Positions 10,442 to 19,851 of a stretch of 25,017 nt of DNA are shown piece by piece. Made by a program: the position numbers and the translations under genes. The notes below the pieces were generated by a model. That model did not search any database. It saw only the letters and a program-made list of their open reading frames with translations, and was not told where the DNA came from. The stretch lies in NCBI GenBank assembly GCA_036940085.1, contig JALLBK010000218.1, positions 1-25,017 on the forward strand. Direction: 5' to 3'. Position 1 is the stretch's first letter. Every line of letters begins with the position of its first letter. This stretch comes from Discostella pseudostelligera (lineage: Eukaryota > Bacillariophyta > Thalassiosirophyceae > Thalassiosirales > Thalassiosiraceae).

Positions 10442-11408
10442 GGTCACGGTGATTAGCCTACTGCGACGGCGATTTGGTTGGTGAGAGTGGAGAGTGCGAA
10501 GCCACCACCGTCCGTCACCACCTCCCGCATCCTGAATTCGGCCAGACCAACGTCCGTCCGTCGACTAGGGCCAAGCAATCAACGAACGTACTCCACTTGC
10601 ACACCGACTCCGATGCGAGAAACCAACATATTCTTCAAATGAAAAATTTGAAGCAATCTACATAAAGGAACAATACAAGAACTTCTTGTACACTAATTCT
10701 AAAGTCGAAAAATTGAAATGCGAGAAAGCTTCCGAGTTCTACACAAAGGAACAGTACAAAGTTTACATACAGACTCCGATGTGGATGCGTATTGTACGGC
10801 GCTTTGGCTCTTTTCGCTTCAACGTCGTCACCCGTCACCTTTTGCCTCTCGCTCGCGATGACGAGACGGTGGGAGGTTAAGATGACGATTAGCGATCAGG
10901 AGCTATTTTGTGATTTTTACTTATGGGAACGCATTTTTGTGGATTCACAAATTAATCACAAATTTGTGAATCCACAAATTTGTGAGCGCGGAGAGATATG
11001 GGAATGCTCCAGTATCTCTACAATCTTTGATCTCGTCGGGCGTGCCGATGGTGGCAATGGCGGTACTATCGGTCCGTCAAAGTACCAAAATGCCCTGTAC
11101 TAATAGAGAGAGAGCGCCCTACCCACTCGTCCGAACTACAACGCATTGATTCTCTTTCAGCGGCGTCTCCTCGCGGACGTGTCATCGTCAACAACTCGAA
11201 TCTGTTTGACACACAGTCCAGATGACGGAAATGAAAATTCATTCTCGGAAGAATCAGGTTGACAACTGCCAGGATGATGGTCTCTCAAAGACGAGGAACA
11301 GTTCAACTTTGATGCACAAATCATTATGGGTGCACAGTGCACAATCGTCATTGGTGCAAACATTTAGGCTTAATGGGGGAACAAGCTTTTTCAAACACAC
11401 TTTATCAT
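10442..11408. other. Intergenic region, 967 bp, with repeats and an open frame of doubtful status
   Basis: Lies between the 5' end of the PrcB_C gene and the 3' end of the hybrid cluster gene. It contains an imperfect 22-bp direct repeat (10657-10678 and 10738-10759, 20 of 22 matches), an inverted repeat at 10939-10984 and an imperfect direct repeat of about 21 bp (11313-11334 and 11338-11358). An open plus-strand frame from 10569 to 10880 encodes a charged peptide with CEK and KEQYK repeated, but has no early ATG. It could be an exon, a gene remnant or chance. Confidence 0.5.
10939..10984. repeat. Inverted repeat with two copies of a 12-bp palindrome
   Basis: Arms 10939-10953 (GTGGATTCACAAATT) and 10961-10975 are perfect reverse complements with a 7-base spacer. 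The palindrome CACAAATTTGTG occurs at 10957-10968 and again at 10973-10984. It could form a hairpin or be a remnant of a small inverted-repeat element; no element boundaries or target duplication are clear. Confidence 0.75.
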
Positions 11409-13595
11409 CTACTGTCCAGCCATGATACTCTTCACGTCATCCTGTGCATTCGTCGTTGGCATCAAGTTATAATTGTTGACTAATACATTCAATACATTCG
11501 GTGTGATATACGCGGGAAGGCTCGGTCCAAGGCGAATATTCTTCACGCCCATATTCAACAATGTCAGTAATACGGCGGCTGCCTTTTGTTCCAAATGACT
11601 CAATGCAAGCTGTTGTCGGCAAATTTAGTTGAAGGGGCGTTGTGTCAGTGAATTATTGGAATGGAGAGGATTTAGTTACACAATGAATTCACTCACCGAC
11701 AAGGGTAAATCATTGACCGTGCATCCAAGCGCCTTTGCTAACTCAGTTGCAACCACTACCGCCGAATACGAGTCATTACATTGGCCCATATCCAACAACC
11801 TTGGCATTCCATTCGACAGTGTTGCGCCCATGAGCTTTGGACTACGAATAATGCGGTTCTTCGCACAGCCCAAAGTAAGGATCAACGAATCGTCTGGCAA
11901 CTCCTCGGCAAGTTCAGTGAAATAGCTGAGGTCACAAAAAGATTAGTTTGCACAGTGAGAATACGATCGATGATTACTCGGGGAGAAAAGCACACAAGTG
12001 GATAAGTGTCTTACTTGCGGTCAAACTGGGATCCGTCGCATCCTCCAATCAATACAATACGGGAGAGTGCGCCACTTTTAGCTGCCTCAATGACTTGATT
12101 GGCCAACGGAAGGACAGCTCGATGATTAAACCCAACAGTGTGATACACTGGGGGCTCCACAGTCCTTGTGAACCCCTTCATCGATTGCGCCTGCTCAATC
12201 ACTTTGGAGAAGTCACGATCTTCGCCAATATGAGCCACACCATCTACGCCTACTTCATTCATTGTGTACAATCGTTCACGGTACGCACGACGAGGCTCCA
12301 GAACGCAGTTCGTTGTAACAATAATCGGCCCGGGGAAGAGAGCGAACTCAAACTTTTGGTTCTGCCACGCAGTGCCGTAATTTCCAATCAAGTGCTTGTA
12401 CTTTTTGAGGCCAGGATAACTATGGGCAGGAAGCATCTCCCCGTGAGTGTACACGTTGACCCCCGTACCTTCGGTCTGCTTCAACAATGCCTCCAAGTCT
12501 ACTAAATCATGACCGGACACTAAGATTGCTTTCCCTTCCGTGGCAGTCATCTTCACAGGTGTGGGCTCGGGATTGCCAAAGGATTGGGCGTGAGCATCAT
12601 CGAGCATAGCAAGCACTCTACCATTGATATCACCGACTTTTAGTACATTAGCAAGAAGTCCATCCATATCTGGCACATCACTGGCAAGCTTAGAGAACAC
12701 CTGGTGTATGTCTTTCATGATGGTGGGGTCTATTTTACCCATCTGATAGCAATGAGCTGCATAGGCACATGCTCCTGTTGCATGCACAACATTGAACAAC
12801 ACAGTATCATGAGCACAAAGCCATACTTAAAGTTTCAACAGAGTCACATCATACAGTACGAACCTTTTGCCCCGTAGGTGGCAATTTCATTCAAAGAAAA
12901 GCAATCATCGTCACCCATTGCCTCCTGGCGCTTTGGAATACCAACCGTATGTCCGAACTCCTCCAACTCTTCAAAGCTCTTTCCCAACAAGTCCGTCTCA
13001 GCAACAGATCCCACTGGTTTGGTTTCCGGAGTCGATAACTTTTCAAGATCGTGTTTGATAGCCATGCCTTGTTGGATGTATTCGGCAATACGATCTTCAC
13101 TGAAGTTGACATTGGTAAGAGTCGAGAAGACAGCTCTTATTGTCCATACGTTGGCAGCATGCAGTTCTTCCTCAGTTGCCCCAGCTTCTCTTGCGGCATT
13201 CGCCCACAAACTGACGCTCTTGACTGTGTGCATCAAAGTATCTTGCATAGCCTGTGTGAGTGAGACGAATTCGCTGCTGATTGAGATGTCTGTGTTCGCT
13301 ACTTTATTATCAATCAGTTTATCGATATATGTACACTTACTGACGTCTCGGCCGTCTTTCCGCACACTCCCACCGTTGTACACGCATAGTGATCTTGGGT
13401 CTGTTCGCATTGACGGCACATCATCTCTGGGTTGGAGATCTTTTGCTCCGCTGCCATTGAAAATGGACGCATGGATGGAGGAGCAGNAGTGGTTCGAAGC
13501 AACTCCGATGACCTTGCGCTGAAGGCGATCGGTCTAGTTGCGATGGAGCGAGCTGCTCTGGGGATTAGGGCTCGGATAGCTTGGCGATGAAACAT
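11409..13595 (-). CDS. hcp: Hybrid cluster protein (hydroxylamine reductase / prismane), mitochondrial-type
   Basis: Five exons on the minus strand: 13595-13341, 13251-12864, 12774-12015, 11925-11697 and 11609-11409. The introns are 89, 89, 89 and 87 bp, all GT-AG. The joined CDS of 1833 nt encodes 610 aa. The N-terminus ([20 protein letters not shown]...) is Arg-rich and without acids, like a mitochondrial presequence. The mature part begins [20 protein letters not shown], then CGKTAETS. The cysteines follow C-x2-C-x8-C-x5-C, the class I spacing that usually holds a [4Fe-4S] cluster. Later family motifs include [81 protein letters not shown] and [20 protein letters not shown]. These supply the hybrid-cluster ligands (His, Glu and several Cys). 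The family reduces hydroxylamine in vitro and acts as an NO reductase or nitrosylase in bacteria. One N falls at 13487. Confidence 0.95.
13487..13487. other. Single undetermined base (N) in hybrid cluster exon 1
   Basis: The N falls in the first base of a codon in the presequence region (ACT NCT GCT on the minus strand). The reading frame on both sides is intact when it is counted as one base. Unlike the N at 8713, no flanking duplication is visible, so it may be an ambiguous base or a gap recorded as one base. Confidence 0.9.
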
Positions 13596-14007
13596 CTTGA
13601 TGTTTGGACTGCAATAACTGATGGTACTTGTGAACTATGATTAATGAATCCGCAAGGAGGGCAGATTATCATTTGCGATGTTGTCATGATCAGATGCTCT
13701 CGTCTTGGTGATGTGGGATGTGGATGGTGAATGAGGTCAGGGTTCTCTCATTGTCATGAACCCGAACGATGCCAACCCGAATCTTCAGTGTCATACCAGT
13801 TCCGACGTGAAATTCCTGCACAAATCTTTAGGGTCGTCATTCACCAACATCACCAAAACCAATCACACCCTGCATCCAATGCGATCATCCTTCGGCCTCG
13901 GAAAAGCTGCAGCAAATGACCGTCAAACCAATTCAGAACCAGTCATCATTTGTATCATTTGTTGTTGACGTCTCCTTCTAAGCCTCATCGGTCAATCAAA
14001 GCTGAGC
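13596..14007. promoter_or_regulatory. Shared divergent intergenic region of hcp and diflavin reductase
   Basis: The two start codons face away from each other across 412 bp, so promoters and 5' UTRs of both genes must lie here unless they overlap the coding sequence. I see no TATA box I would defend. A TGACGTC core (13966-13972), close to the bZIP/CRE consensus, lies 35 bp upstream of the reductase ATG. TGACGT-type elements mediate CO2/cAMP responses in diatoms, but a match this short can be chance. Confidence 0.5.
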
Positions 14008-15960
14008 ATGCTCACAAGCGCACTTCGTTCCCTTCCTGCCCCGATGGCAATACGGTTCATGTCATCCGCGACGAACCGTCTCGCTTCTAGACCTACGCTA
14101 TGTCGTTTCTTCTCGTCATTGCAACGAAATCCTAGCGGAGCCGTCAGGATATTGTATGGGTCGCAAACTGGAACTGCACAGCTATTTGCCAACCAGCTGG
14201 CTGAGGGCTTGGAAGAAAGTGGGTTGGAAAATGTTGAAGTTGTTGGACTGGACGAGAAGCCACCAAATGAAATACTCTCACCGGGAGATCTTCACTTGGT
14301 GGTAGCCAGTTGTGCAGGAAGAGGAGAGCCACCCGACAATGCCAGAAAGTTCTACGACTGGGTAATGATGGATCCATCCGCCAAAATCGTCAAGGGCATG
14401 AACTTTGCTGTGTTCGGGCTGGGCAACAAATCTGCCCATCCTAACAACTATAATGTTGTTGCCAAACGTTTGGATGCTCGATTGAGTGAATTGGGAGCAC
14501 ATAGGATTACCGATGTAGCCTTGGGCGATGACGGAGGGTGCATAGAGAATGATTTCGATGAGTGGATGGCTTCCATTATATCGAAAGTAGTTCCCAATAG
14601 TCCAACAAATGCATCGGTACCAACTGACACGCCAACCAATGATCTCAAAAAAGAAGTCGATGTAAAACAGTTGGATGAGAAAGTGGACGTCGTGGAAAGG
14701 CCAACATCCATAAAATTGCCAACCATTACCTTAGATCCAGCCCAAAATGATATCGTTCGGCGGGATCTGTTCCATCTCACTGGATCGAACCGATTTTATG
14801 CAGATAATACAAAGAAGCTTGAAGTCATTGACAATCGTATATTGACACCAGATGCAGGAGAATCTGCTCTTCATGAGATTCGAGTTTCACTACGGTGCCA
14901 TGATTCCAGTGGAAACAAAACAGAGTTGTCTTATACTACAGGGGACCATTTTTTGGTATATCCTAGAAACTCTGATGCGATAGTAGACGCATATGTGAAA
15001 ATGTTGGGTGTAAATCCGCATGCAATCATATCAGAGAACCAACATGATTCCTATCCGTATCCAAAAGGACTCACTGTCACCGAGACTCTTAGCCATTGCA
15101 TCGATCTGGGAGCACCTCCATCTCCAAGCTTTGCTCGTATGATATTAGGTAAAAAGGATGTGGATTATGTCAAAGAAATTGCCAATCCACGACGCACGGT
15201 GATTGATTTATGTCAGCAGACGGGTACAAAGCTTACATTCGAGGACTTCATCCACAATGCAGTTCCAATCAAACCACGATATTATTCCATTGCTTCCTCG
15301 AACATCAAGTATCCCAATGAAATCATCCTCGTCTATCGTCCTGTACGCTATATGACCAGTAAGGGCTACCTCCGAGAGGGATTGTGCACAAGTTTTCTGG
15401 TCCACAAGGGCACCGCGCAGAGAGGTGTCGATGATATTGCCTGCCTTCCTGCTTTAGTCATCTCGAATCCTACGTTTCGTTTGCCTCCAGACACGCAAAC
15501 ACCCGTCCTGTTCATTGGTGGAGGTTGTGGCGTTGCACCTATTAGGGCGTTCATCGAAGAGAGAATCGTTCTCCAATCAAATGGTTATTGCTTTGGCCCC
15601 GCGACACTATTCTTGGGCTTTCGAAATCCACATGACGAAGTGTATCAAAGTCTGGTGCAAGAGGCATTACAAGTGGGTGCATTGACGAATTCTGAGGTTG
15701 TGTATTCCTCTGGAAGCGACAAATGCCAACAAATGCTTGTATCCGAACTTGTTCGACAAAGGGGCGGAAGTGTGTGGAAACATTTCCAAGATGGTGGACA
15801 TGCGTATTTGTGCGGCGGAGCCCGCACATTTGGTGCAGCAATTGAAGCTGCCTTCTTGGACATATTTCAGGCGCATGGGAAGTTGGATTTTGATGGAGCG
15901 AATGAATACATGCGAGTACTTGTAGACACTGGGCGGCTGGCCGAAGATCTTGCCAACTAG
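14008..15960 (+). CDS. Diflavin (FMN/FAD) NADPH-type reductase, mitochondrial-type presequence
   Basis: Intronless, 650 aa; an in-frame TGA at 13966 supports the ATG at 14008. Residues 1-45 are Arg/Ser-rich and nearly free of acids (SALRSLPAPMAIRFM...), like a mitochondrial presequence. A flavodoxin domain covers about 46-195: ILYGSQTGTAQLFANQLAEG for FMN phosphate, then SCAGRGEPPDNARKFYDW, VFGLGNK and LGDDGGCIENDFDEW. After an acidic, Thr/Pro-rich linker comes the FAD domain, with RYYSIASS at about 424 and GLCTSFL at about 458. The NADPH half has GGGCGVAPIRAF at about 505, LFLGFRN and AYLCGGARTFG at about 602. The order matches cytochrome P450 reductase, sulfite reductase flavoprotein and related enzymes. 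The C-terminus is GRLAEDLAN, lacking the terminal aromatic common in P450 reductases. No N-terminal membrane anchor is present, which argues against a microsomal P450 reductase. The partner is unknown; the divergent hybrid cluster gene is the obvious candidate. Confidence 0.9.
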   Translation: MLTSALRSLPAPMAIRFMSSATNRLASRPTLCRFFSSLQRNPSGAVRILYGSQTGTAQLFANQLAEGLEESGLENVEVVGLDEKPPNEILSPGDLHLVVASCAGRGEPPDNARKFYDWVMMDPSAKIVKGMNFAVFGLGNKSAHPNNYNVVAKRLDARLSELGAHRITDVALGDDGGCIENDFDEWMASIISKVVPNSPTNASVPTDTPTNDLKKEVDVKQLDEKVDVVERPTSIKLPTITLDPAQNDIVRRDLFHLTGSNRFYADNTKKLEVIDNRILTPDAGESALHEIRVSLRCHDSSGNKTELSYTTGDHFLVYPRNSDAIVDAYVKMLGVNPHAIISENQHDSYPYPKGLTVTETLSHCIDLGAPPSPSFARMILGKKDVDYVKEIANPRRTVIDLCQQTGTKLTFEDFIHNAVPIKPRYYSIASSNIKYPNEIILVYRPVRYMTSKGYLREGLCTSFLVHKGTAQRGVDDIACLPALVISNPTFRLPPDTQTPVLFIGGGCGVAPIRAFIEERIVLQSNGYCFGPATLFLGFRNPHDEVYQSLVQEALQVGALTNSEVVYSSGSDKCQQMLVSELVRQRGGSVWKHFQDGGHAYLCGGARTFGAAIEAAFLDIFQAHGKLDFDGANEYMRVLVDTGRLAEDLAN

Positions 15961-16105
15961 TGAGAGAGAGGTAGATCGGATCGATGGCGGTTGTCAAAGA
16001 AATAAATCACATCATCGTCCATCACATATAAATCATAGAGTTAAATTCTCATAACATCTATCGTATTCTATTTCCTCGTAAATTTGAGTGGGATGAGTAA
16101 CTCCA
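15961..16105. other. Convergent 3' intergenic spacer, 145 bp
   Basis: Stops of the diflavin reductase (+) and the type II membrane protein (-) face each other. The spacer is AT-rich and must hold both 3' ends. No further gene is seen. Confidence 0.6.
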
Positions 16106-17851
16106 TTAAGCAGATTCATCACGTAACACAAAGTCAGTAGAGTTTCCAGACCCAAACTGCCCATCCGACTGGATTATTGTTTCTCCATCCTTCGATAACA
16201 CGAAGAATCCTTGCTCGCTCTCACCATGAATACCATCGCCCCCCTTGTCGACCACGTGGAAAGTGTAATTGCCATTGGGCAAACAGGCGCGGTGTGAGTA
16301 TACTGCCCAAGGCAAAGCGTACGGACCTCCTGCCAAGACTTCGTCTCCAGTATCCTTATCGACAACACTCCAGCTCGTTTCTACAGGATTGTCATCAGTT
16401 TTAATGGCCACGTAAAAGTCATCCGTGCAAGCTGTATCATTCGTAGCATTTCCGTCAGTATATTCCTCCTCGGCATTGAATGGAATTTCGAATGTCATTT
16501 TTTCGTCATGGAAGAAGAAAGTACTAACCCCCAAGGTTATGCCGTCGGCAGTAATGTAATACCCGCCTTTCCCATCGTCACCCAATCCATCACCTCCTGA
16601 ATCGGAAATGGTAAATTCATATACGCCCGGTTGGACACAGCTTTCGTATGTGCGTGAAGCTTCTCCAGTCAACGATTCAGGGAATTCTCTATTGGTCGAG
16701 TACACCGTGGCAGCGCCAGCAATATCACCAATGCGCGAGAGCGACCATTTGTTCGTATCTTGATTGTCGGGTATGCTCATGACAACTTTTAGATTCACGC
16801 ATGTAATTGCAGTGGCGGCGGAGCTTACTTTCTTTGGCACGAGGAGTGGCACGGCGATAATTGTACAGATCACCACGAGCAGTATGGCGAATGTCATGAC
16901 CTTGCAACGTTGAATGCGCAATTTTTCAGTGCAGCACATCATTTTTCTCTTCTGGTTTAGCTTCTTATTTCCGCGCTCTTCGTCGTCATTGTCATCGCTG
17001 ACTCTTCTACCGTGTGTCAGTTCGAGCGGTGCACCACTACTTTCATCACCAATGCTGTTATTATCACCGTCGTTTTGAAAGAATGATTTAATCCATCCCG
17101 CAGCTCTCATTCTTGGAGTTTGCATCTTCCAAATGGAGTGGTTGTTCTGTTTCATCAACTGGATCGAATCTACATCTGTTTCACTAGCGGTGGCCTCCTC
17201 GTATGGACACCATCCGGTAACATTCTTCCCTACACCACCAGTAGGTGACAATGGCTTCGATTGTTCCTCCCACTGCCGCAATCCCATTGGATCCTTGTCG
17301 TATAAATATTCTTCGACGAATTGATGCCTTGGCACACCTTTATGATCTTCGGTAACTACCGACATGAAGTTGGTATTCTCGTCATCAGTGGAATTACTAT
17401 TCGAGTGAGAGTATTCATATGGAATTGTTACTGGAGAGGATGCAATTTCACCAGAAACACCAATGGTATCACATCCTTCCCGTTCTTCATGTAAGTCAAT
17501 GTAGGCCAATAATCCACTATCATGTTCTTCATTCCTATTATCAGTGTTCTCTGCATGATCCAGGCGCCGCATCTTACTCTCGGTGTAGATATACCCATCA
17601 TTCAAGCGCTTGTAGACCGTATCCTCAATGATTTGCTGTGTTCCATCGGGCAATGTCGTTGCCTCGAATGTTTTTCCGATGATGACCGATATGTTCCCCA
17701 AGTCATCGGTGACGTCAACGTCGTCGCCATTGTCGCGATCGAAGCTGCTGCCGCCCCCCTCTAACCCATCGTCGAAGGTGCGGTTGAACCATCCTCCCTT
17801 TTTGCCGCCTTTGCCTTTAGACTGGATCGGGCTACCAAAGAAAGCGGGCAT
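16106..17851 (-). CDS. Type II single-pass membrane protein with two DxGGDG repeats
   Basis: Single exon, 581 aa. Residues 1-315 are hydrophilic, acidic and Ser/Asn-rich, and probably cytosolic. They end in a basic, Cys-containing stretch (KKLNQKRKMMCC...RIQRCK), then one membrane helix at about 316-336 (VMTFAILLVVICTIIAVPLLV). A basic stretch before a single helix, without a signal peptide, fits type II topology. The C-terminal 240 residues hold two copies of a module of about 110 aa. Each has a strand such as VVMSIPDNQDTNKWSLS or YVAIKTDDNPVETSWSV, then C-x-P-G/N-x-Y-x-F, then DSGGDGLGDD or DKGGDGIHGE, then G-x-(Y/F)-x(4)-DG. The Asp/Gly loops could bind Ca2+. I know this module as common and expanded in diatom proteins, without an assigned function. 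Possible roles include surface adhesion or sensing. Confidence 0.78.
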   Translation of the reverse strand: MPAFFGSPIQSKGKGGKKGGWFNRTFDDGLEGGGSSFDRDNGDDVDVTDDLGNISVIIGKTFEATTLPDGTQQIIEDTVYKRLNDGYIYTESKMRRLDHAENTDNRNEEHDSGLLAYIDLHEEREGCDTIGVSGEIASSPVTIPYEYSHSNSNSTDDENTNFMSVVTEDHKGVPRHQFVEEYLYDKDPMGLRQWEEQSKPLSPTGGVGKNVTGWCPYEEATASETDVDSIQLMKQNNHSIWKMQTPRMRAAGWIKSFFQNDGDNNSIGDESSGAPLELTHGRRVSDDNDDEERGNKKLNQKRKMMCCTEKLRIQRCKVMTFAILLVVICTIIAVPLLVPKKVSSAATAITCVNLKVVMSIPDNQDTNKWSLSRIGDIAGAATVYSTNREFPESLTGEASRTYESCVQPGVYEFTISDSGGDGLGDDGKGGYYITADGITLGVSTFFFHDEKMTFEIPFNAEEEYTDGNATNDTACTDDFYVAIKTDDNPVETSWSVVDKDTGDEVLAGGPYALPWAVYSHRACLPNGNYTFHVVDKGGDGIHGESEQGFFVLSKDGETIIQSDGQFGSGNSTDFVLRDESA

Positions 17852-18537
17852 GGTTGCAGTTGCAGTGATGATAATATTTACTTGATCTGATATTTATATT
17901 GATGGTGATGAGTCGAAGATGAAATAATAATGAATAGTGTTGGATGTGGGTGTTGGCGAGGTTCCGTTGTTGTTGGCACGAAGTTGAATTCAGCATTCAG
18001 AGAAGGCTCACCTTCCTGATGTCGGAGAAGGGCTTAAGTGGGGATATTGATTTTGTCTATTTTAGTCTAATATTTAGAATCAGTGCCAGCTGGAAGGAGA
18101 TTTGAAGTCGAAATTTCAGTGATTATTTCTACGATGCTATAGTGGGGATTATCGCTGATGCCACCTGGAAGCTATACCCACGTGGAACTTCGATGCAAAG
18201 GAGGATCGAGAGCTGAAAGCTATCGAGAGGAGAAGCATGAAGCAAGGTGAGCGGAGGTCAACATCCCAAATCCCAGCAACAGCAACAGCAACAGACATGA
18301 CGGATTATCATATTATACGATATGGCTCGATAGATTATGTAGTTTAATTCAAATTATTCTTCAGTGCAATCGGAAAGCAATTGAATAGGAAGAGTCGACG
18401 CCACGCGGATGTGAAGTAAATGTTTAGCATTTCCTTTCACCACACCCCACCACCCACGCACTCCACCGAAACCCTTTTGCCCTATTTCTAGTCATAAAGA
18501 ACCTTTCTATTCATGAACAACTTCCCCCATCTAACCT
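17852..18537. other. Intergenic region, 686 bp
   Basis: Lies upstream of the type II membrane protein gene and downstream of RFC2, both on the minus strand. It has a short CAGCAA/CAACAG microsatellite near 18273-18293. I see no coding region, RNA gene or promoter element that I can support. Confidence 0.5.
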
Positions 18538-19851
18538 CTACAATTCAGTAGACGGCACTGGACCCTCCTCAGCCAACTTGCACAACCTCGCAACCAACCC
18601 CATCAACTGCAACGGCGTCCCAACGCCATCGGCAATCCTCATATGCGTAAACCCAATCTCTCTCAAGTATTCCAACTTCATTGCCTCACCCATACCATCA
18701 TGCACTCGTGCTACCTTAAACATCGTCCCCACAATATCCCCACATCCATAACCCGTCTTCCACAATGTATTCATCTCATTCACTGCCTCATTGGTTTTCC
18801 CACCAACACATGCATCCAATATCGCACGAACAGTCGTAGGATGGGGTTGATCACACACTTTAAACACATTGGTTTTATCCACATACTCAAATCCCGAGAC
18901 CGTAGCTTGTAAATTATTCAATGCATTCCTCATGTCTCCCTCGGCAGTAAATATAATCGCCTCAAGTCCATCATTGGAATACGATACATTCTCTTGTTCA
19001 CACACATATCTTAGTCGATTCAATATCTGCTCATCCGTCAATCGTCCATATCGTAGTATCGCCGCACGACTTTGAATAGGTTCAATAATCTTGGTACTCA
19101 CATTGCATGCCAATGCAAATCGTGTCGTATTGGAATACATCTCCATGGTCCTCCGTAGTGCCTGCTGCGCGGCTGAGGTCATGGAATCGGCCTCATCCAA
19201 TATAATAATTTTATGTCGTCCGGGTGGCAATGACACCTTGTTCATAGCGAAGGATTTGATTTTGTTTCGTACCACGTCAATGCCACGTGAGTCGGAGGCA
19301 TTTAATTCGAGTACTCCGTGAGAGTAGGCGGATCCGAGGAGTTGACGGGCTAAGGCGTGGACACTGGTGGTCTGGAGAGAGGGAGAGAGAGCGGATGATG
19401 CGTTGTTTAAGAATTAGAGGCAGAGATAGAGAGAGATGTAATGGAGAGAAATGATGATAACGATGATGAATGTCAAATAATGATTGGGTAAAACGATGCA
19501 AACAATACACCGGTCGGTGTCACTTCACTATTCAGTACATTCATTCCAATATTCAATCCACATTCACCCGTAATTACCCACCTTGCCAGTACCCGGAGGA
19601 CCACACAATATCAAATTGGGGACATTGCCATCGGCGGCCACGGCGCGTAGTCGAATCAAGGTGTCTTCATTGCCGACCACTTCGTCGAGTGAGCGCGGAC
19701 GGTATTTTTCTACCCATGGTATGCCGTGCTGCTGTTGCTGCTGCTTAGACATTATATTGGTAGTAGTGCTGGTGGTAGTGGAGGTAGCCTTGCGTTTGGA
19801 TCCGGCGGTGGAGGTGGCGGTGGGTGGTAGGGATGCAGCGACAGTGGCCAT
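18538..19851 (-). CDS. RFC2: Replication factor C small subunit (human RFC2 / yeast Rfc4 type)
   Basis: Two exons on the minus strand: 19851-19582 and 19371-18538, split by a 210-bp intron (GTGGGT...CTCCAG, phase 0) just after the Walker A motif. The result is 367 aa. The ATG at 19851 lies in a strong context (GCCATGGCC); an in-frame ATG at 19935 would add 28 residues. Motifs in order: [26 protein letters not shown] | [13 protein letters not shown] (Walker A), [25 protein letters not shown] (Walker B), [20 protein letters not shown] (sensor 1), [14 protein letters not shown] (SRC box with Ala in place of Cys), [11 protein letters not shown] (sensor 2) and [10 protein letters not shown]. The C-terminal collar part matches RFC2 better than RFC4 or RFC5. 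It loads PCNA in DNA replication and repair. The N-terminal 62 residues are Ser/Thr/Ala-rich with a short poly-Gln run. Confidence 0.95.

Noticed and set aside
11157..11425. Short open frames on both strands before the hcp stop
   Set aside because: No domain, no conserved motif, and mutually overlapping; treated as chance.
13731..13968. Short plus-strand open frames in the hcp/diflavin reductase spacer
   Set aside because: About 60-70 codons, no motif, and stops in the reductase frame before its ATG.
14008..15960. Reading the reductase as a cytochrome P450 reductase
   Set aside because: It lacks an N-terminal membrane anchor and the usual aromatic C-terminus, and has a mitochondrial-type presequence; left as an unspecified diflavin reductase.
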